Assembly: GCF_000203815.1 (NCBI RefSeq)
Contig: NW_004457736.1
Coordinates: 1,674,001-1,738,000 of the forward strand
DNA: 64,000 nt
Direction of reading: 5' to 3'
Origin: Cavenderia fasciculata
Lineage: Eukaryota; Evosea; Eumycetozoa; Acytosteliales; Cavenderiaceae
Made by a program: the position numbers and the translations under genes. The notes under the pieces were generated by a model. The model saw only the letters and a program-made list of their open reading frames with translations. It made no database searches and was not told the DNA's origin. Below, in pieces: positions 59,103 to 64,000 of the stretch; the first letter of the stretch is position 1; the number at the start of each line of letters is the position of its first letter.

Positions 59103-61890
59103 TTAGAGATTTTGTTTGTTTAACCATTGAGAAAGGTCATTATTGAAAGATTCAAACCATTTACCATTGGTCTTGATGGATTCGATATCTTGTAGAATGG
59201 AACGATGAGCAATTGGGATGGCATTATCCTTGAGAAGGAACTTTTCAGCAATTTCAATTTGTTGGTCAGAGAGACGATAGGCAAGTGTCGATGTGATAAT
59301 ACGACCAAACAATCCACTCTCCTTGAAACGATCATTGATTGACTTGAAATTGTCGACAAAATATTTCCAAGTGTGACTACGTTGAGCGTGTCCGACACCA
59401 GACCATACGATAAAAGTATCTTGCATGTTTACAAATTCTGTGAGAGAGAATTTGAGGGCCTTTTCGACACCAGATGGACTACGATTGAGACCAATAGTTT
59501 GGAGATAGGAATTCTTTTCAGCGACAACCTTGGCCTTTTTGTAGAGTTCAATGACTTGATCTTGTACAGCTTCGTCACCGTTACGAACGACAGTGTGGAG
59601 TACAACAGCACGAACATCGGCAGTGAGTGGAGATGATCCATCAAGGTGTTTGGCGAAACGTTTCTTTGATTCTTCTACAATGGGAGCATAACCGAGGAGA
59701 CCAAGACGGGTATTAACCTTTTCACGTAAAAGAACGTCAGATGATGATTCACCTTTGACTGATTCGAAACCAAGCTTGGTGGATAGTGGTGTAAGAAGTT
59801 TGACGACAAACTTTTCGAGTTGTTGGTGATATGGTTGATCTTCGGTGATGGCCAATAAAACAGAGAGACGGTCCATGATGAATGACCAAATGCTAAACTC
59901 GTTTTCATTTTCAAATGCCGATACTAGATCCATAAAGACAGAGAGTGGAGTTTGAAGAGCCTTGCTCAAAGCATTGGCATCAGATAAGAGACCCAAACGA
60001 TCGGCAGCTGGTAATTCAAGAGACTTGATGGCTGGAAGGAGCAAATCAATGATGGATTGGTCGTATTGAATACGATAGTAACCAGTTTGCTTGTAGTTTG
60101 GCTTGAACCACTCTCCCTCTTTGACATTGATAGTTACATCCTTTTCTCTAGAGTCGAGCATGATTTCTTGGGATTGCTTGTCTCTAGTTTCCACTTGAAT
60201 GTGACACTTCCAGATTGGATCCTTTGAAACATCGGCAGTTTCAGTGAAACGGAATTGTCTTTGGGAAACGTGATACGAACAACATGATCCTTGAGAACGA
60301 GTAAAAGATACGACTGGATAACCAGCCTTTTTAGTGTAGGCATCAACAAAGTCCTTTACATTATCATTGGCCTTTAGAGAGATTGAGTCCCAGAGATCTT
60401 CAGTGTTGGTGTTTTGGTACTTGAATTTGGTGAGGTAGTGATTGAGACCTTGACGGAAGGCATCACCGTAACGAGTGGCTACCATTTGAATGACACATGC
60501 ACCCTTGTTGTAGGAAATGGCATCAAAGATTTCATTGATTTGAGCAGAGTTGTGGACAGGTACTTCGATTGGATGACTATTCTCCAAAGCATCCAAACCC
60601 AAAGCACCATTTCTATAGATTTCACTAAAATCTAACCAATCATTCCATTCTGGGAATAAATGATCAGTAACCAAAACTCCCATATAAGTTGCAAAACCTT
60701 CATTTAACCATAATTGTGACCACCATTCCATTGTTACCTAAAAAAAATAAAAATATAAATATAATATAATCTATCTATTTATCTATTTTTTTACATACTA
60801 AATTACCAAACCATTGATGAGCCAATTCATGACCAATAACTTCAGTGATTCTTTGTTTAGTTCTAAGAGTAGTTTGTGGAGAGGTAAGAAGAATAGATTC
60901 ACGATAAGTGATCAAACCAAAATTCTCCATGGCACCAAAAGTAAAAGATCCAATGGCAATGTGATCACACTTTTTGAGTGGGAATGGGATTTCAAAATAC
61001 TCTTCAAAGAAATCTAGGGCACGAATAGCAACATCGAGAGCAAAGTCGCCCTTTTCTTCTTTACCAATGGATTGATAGATACGAGTACGAACTCCACTCT
61101 TTGTGAATCCTTCGACATAATCAAATTCACCAACGACAAAGGCTACAATATAGGTAGACATACGAGGTGTCTTTTCAAAGACATAGGTATGAGTACCGTC
61201 GGCATTGTCAGTAAGAGATACTTCTGGTTGATTGGACAAGGCAGTGAGGTGCTTCTCGGTGGTGATGGTAATGTAAAACTCAGCCTTGAGTGCTGGTTCA
61301 TCAAAACATGGGAAAGCACGACGAGCATCGGTTGCTTCAAATTGAGTGGTGGCAACATAACGATCTTCACCATTGACGACATACTTTGAACGGTAGAAAC
61401 CCTTCAACTTGTCATTCAACTCTCCAGTAAAGGCAATGGCAAGTACGGCAGAGTCAGATGGACTAACCTCTTTTTCAAATGTAAGAACAGCAACTTCATC
61501 AGTAGTATCGTATTCAATATTGATGGCCTTGTTGTTATTGTTGATGGTAGCACTTTGAATGGCAATTTCAATAGAATGAATAACAATGGTAGTAGTTGGT
61601 TTGTTGACTTGCAATGTAATATCTACTTGTCCACGAAAAGTAAATGCCTTTATATTTGGATAAAGATGAAGATTATAACTTTTTGGTACTACATTGTCTG
61701 GTAATACCAAACGATCACCTCTATCAAATAAATATTTACTAGTAGTAGCTGTAGTAGTTGTCATCGTAGTAGTAGTATTGAATATATAATTAATAAAAGT
61801 TAAATGATTATTATTATTTTGATGATATATAACAAATGAGATAAATAATACTAAAACTGTAAGAACAACACTTTTATTTTTGATGTTCAT
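59103..61890 (-). CDS. M1-family zinc aminopeptidase, type II membrane form
   Basis: Exon 1 is 61890-60799 and exon 2 is 60737-59103, phase 0; 908 residues. An N-terminal signal anchor (VVLTVLVLFISFVIY) is followed by a Thr-rich stalk. The M1 hallmarks are complete: FGAMENFGLITYRE (exopeptidase GAMEN, about residue 318), and the zinc site [20 protein letters not shown]...LWLNEGF. The downstream ERAP1-like helical domain runs to the end (ALKFSLTEFVNMQDTFIVWS). It resembles puromycin-sensitive aminopeptidase and APN. The intron falls between HEXXH and its third zinc ligand. Predicted role: trimming peptide N-termini at the cell surface or in endosomes. ATG at 61890; the frame extending further upstream has no good start. 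Confidence 0.95.
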
Positions 61891-61943
61891 TTTGGTTTGA
61901 ATGGTGGAAGCCTCACAACAAAAAAGAATGAATATCCCAGGTT

Positions 61944-61945
<2 letters not shown>

Positions 61946-61977
<32 letters not shown>
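61946..61977. repeat. poly-T run in the divergent promoter
   Basis: About 32 T's between the aminopeptidase ATG (minus) and the decarboxylase ATG (plus), which are 168 bp apart. On the aminopeptidase strand this is a poly-A leader, typical of dictyostelid promoters. Confidence 0.9.
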
Positions 61978-62058
61978 CTTCTCCGATTCACCAGCTCCTT
62001 CTAGAAATGCATAAGATTGTCGCAAAAGGTAATCATTTGAATCGAATCGAATCAAAGA

Positions 62059-62408
62059 ATGATACCAACAACCAAAGATGATACAACCTTTGACAACAAC
62101 AACAAAGAGATGCCATTTACAAGCGATCAAATATTTGATGCAATTCGAAATGCTCAAGGAGATACACCATTTCATCTATACAATGGTGATATGATTGCTG
62201 AAAATGCACGTCATATGATCAAATCGTTTAGAAATCATTTCACTCATTACACCAACTATTTTGCTGTAAAGGCAACTCCTAATCCACATCTACTAGATCT
62301 ACTTAAACAACAAGGAATGGGTGTAGATTGTAGTTCTTTTGCAGAATTAATCTTATCTCAAAAAGGTAAAAAACAAAACAGTGATATACAGAACAACAAT
62401 CTGTTTGT

Positions 62409-62498
<90 letters not shown>

Positions 62499-63635
62499 AT
62501 ATTGTATCTAACAATGATTTTATTTATTTATTATTTTATAGTTGGATTTAAAGGTGATGAAATTATGTTTACAAGTAATAATACACCAGACAAGGAATAT
62601 CAATTGGCATATGAATTGGGTGCAGTCATCAACCTTGATGATATAACACAAATTGATGCAATGAAACAGGCACTTGGTGGTGAGAAGATGCCAAGAATGG
62701 TATCTTTGAGATATAATCCTGGACCACTTAAACAAGGAAATGCAATCATTGGAGAACCACAAGAAGCAAAGTTTGGTTTGACTGCTGCTCAATTGCCAGA
62801 GGCATATGCCAAGCTAAAGGCTTTGGGTGTAGATAGATTTGGTTTACATTGTATGGTGGCATCGAATGAGTTGCAACTAGATTACTTTGAAGAGACTGCC
62901 AAATTACTCTTTAATACTGTTGCAGAGTTGTCTCGGTCACCAATGTCACTCACTTTTGAAATGATAAACTTGGGTGGTGGTATTGGTATCCCTTATCGAC
63001 CAGGTCAAAAACCCGTTGATTTTGTACAACTTGCTCAAAGAATAGCCAACCAATACAATAATATCATATTACCACTACTCTCTGATCAACAACAATACGT
63101 CAACGCCAACATTAAAGAAATTAAAATTGTAACTGAATGTGGTAGAGTTGTCACTGGACCATATGGTTGTCTCATTACAAAAGCTATTCACCACAAATCA
63201 ACTTATAAACAATATGTAGGAGTTGATGCCTGTATGGTTAATTTAATGCGTCCTGGAATGTATGGTGCTTATCATCATATTACTGTTTTAAAACAAAATA
63301 ATCAAAATAATCAAAATAATCAAAATAATCAAAATAATAATAATCTATATGATATAGTTGGATCATTATGTGAGAATAATGATAAATTTGCAGTAAATAG
63401 ATCATTACCAAACATTGAAAAAGGAGATATATTGGTGATTCATGATAGTGGAGCACATGGACATAGTATGGGTTTTAACTACAACGGAAAGACAAGATCG
63501 GCTGAATATTTATTTACTACTACCAACAACAACAACAACGAGACCAAAACATTCACATGCATCCGAAGAGGTGAAACCTTGGATGATTTATTCACAACAT
63601 TGGATTTCTCAAAATGGGACAACAAAGACCTTTGA
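62059..63635 (+). CDS. diaminopimelate-decarboxylase-like PLP enzyme
   Basis: Exons 62059-62365 and 62542-63635, phase 1; 466 residues. Fold III PLP decarboxylase (DAPDC/ODC/ADC group). The Schiff-base Lys is in YFAVKATPNPHLL; the phosphate-binding Gly loop is NLGGGIGIPY; TECGRVVTGPYGC, DACMVNLMRPGMYGAYHHI and GSLCENNDKFAVNRSLP (catalytic Cys) are closest to diaminopimelate decarboxylase rather than ornithine decarboxylase. The usual HIGSQ block is replaced by HCMVASN. DAPDC makes lysine from meso-diaminopimelate. A short NNQ repeat tract is inserted near residue 355. The substrate is not proven; an amoeba eating bacteria meets much diaminopimelate. The intron holds a long (CT)n run. Confidence 0.85.
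62409..62493. repeat. (CT)n microsatellite in the decarboxylase intron
   Basis: About 40 CT units with a TTT interruption, filling half of the 176-nt intron (62366-62541). It forms an exceptionally long polypyrimidine tract upstream of the branch/acceptor region. Confidence 0.95.
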
Positions 63636-63780
63636 AAAATGCGCAACAATGAAAAAATTTAAATAAAAAAAAAAATTAAATAAAAATTTTTTAAAACGAA
63701 CGAAGGAGAGAGGGGTCTCGTTTTTTTCCTTTTGATTTAATTATAACACAATAATATTAATCAACAGCAACAACGATAAG

Positions 63781-64000
63781 ATGAATAATAAACCAACAAA
63801 AAAAGATTATCCTAGAAGAAAGGCAGGATTTAAAGCAGCAGAAGAAGTACCATCTACACTTGAACAAGCAGAAAAGATATATCAAGAGGAACAATCACTT
63901 AGTGTTATCATTCAATTCAAAAATAAAGATGATCAAGAATCTGAACCAACTGGTCCACCAATCTCTGTACCTCAAAATATAACTACTGAACAACTACAAC
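63781..64000 (+). CDS. nle1: Notchless/Rsa4 ribosome assembly factor (5' part only)
   Basis: ATG at 63781 and an open frame to the window edge (73 codons). After a basic leader (MNNKPTKKDYPRRKAGFKAA) comes SLSVIIQFKNKDDQESEPTG and PPISVPQNITTEQLQ. This matches the ubiquitin-like NLE domain at the N-terminus of Notchless (LLVQF...G.PFDVP..IT...L). The WD-repeat propeller should follow beyond the window. Notchless/Rsa4 binds the Rea1/midasin AAA ATPase during 60S subunit maturation in the nucleus. Only the NLE half is visible, so WDR12, which shares the domain, cannot be fully excluded. Confidence 0.75.
   Translation, partial: MNNKPTKKDYPRRKAGFKAAEEVPSTLEQAEKIYQEEQSLSVIIQFKNKDDQESEPTGPPISVPQNITTEQLQ

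Overview
The window is nuclear DNA of a dictyostelid social amoeba. Evidence: AT-rich intergenic DNA; short AT-rich introns with GTATGT/GTAAGT donors and TAG/AAG acceptors; coding regions full of Asn, Gln, Ser and Thr runs; and families typical of the group (FNIP-repeat protein, double coronin, poly-Q PKA catalytic subunit, half-size ABCA transporter). Intergenic DNA is less AT-extreme than in D. discoideum, so a Cavenderia, Heterostelium or Acytostelium type species is more likely, but the sequence alone does not settle this. No tRNA, rRNA, CRISPR array or recognisable transposon was found. Exon structures below were built by reading splice sites and checking that the reading frame is kept across every junction.

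Layout. 1-5.2 kb: GATA zinc-finger factor (partial at the left edge), about 2.5 kb of non-coding DNA, then an N-acetyltransferase. 5.3-10.9 kb: two small PH-domain proteins and coronin-7, followed by an orphan coding segment that may be an alternative coronin tail. 11-16.1 kb (minus strand): four-domain saposin-like protein and half ABCA transporter. 16.9-20.3 kb: F-BAR/SH3 protein converging on PIG-C (GPI anchor synthesis). 20.4-31.6 kb: RhoGAP-like protein, mitochondrial glycerol-3-phosphate dehydrogenase, RsmJ-like rRNA methyltransferase, and a second RhoGAP with ubiquitin-like modules. 31.6-34.2 kb: gene-poor. 34.2-39.4 kb: FNIP-repeat F-box-like protein and a P-IIIB (MgtA-type) Mg2+ ATPase. 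41-48.8 kb: CCDC43-like protein, zinc-finger protein, MSH4 and PKA-C. 49-57.5 kb: secreted CX5R phosphatase, DDRGK1, maleylacetoacetate isomerase, SART1/Snu66, ORC2 and a membrane coiled-coil protein. 57.6-64 kb: cortactin-like SH3 adaptor, M1 aminopeptidase, diaminopimelate-decarboxylase-like enzyme and the start of Notchless.

Themes. Cortical actin and Rho signalling recur: coronin-7 ending in DDEW, the F-BAR/SH3 protein, two RhoGAP proteins, two PH proteins and an adaptor with a cortactin-like DDW motif. Nuclear functions include GATA, ORC2, MSH4 and SART1. The genome is compact: many genes are divergent pairs sharing 114-220 bp promoters (SART1/ORC2, MSH4/PKA-C, CCDC43/zinc finger, DDRGK1/MAAI, aminopeptidase/decarboxylase) or convergent pairs with tails 37-65 bp apart. 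The strongest oddities are the cortactin-like adaptor with a duplicated SH3 terminus and stop codon, the possible alternative coronin-7 tail, a RhoGAP domain with Lys in place of the Arg finger, and several non-coding blocks of higher GC.
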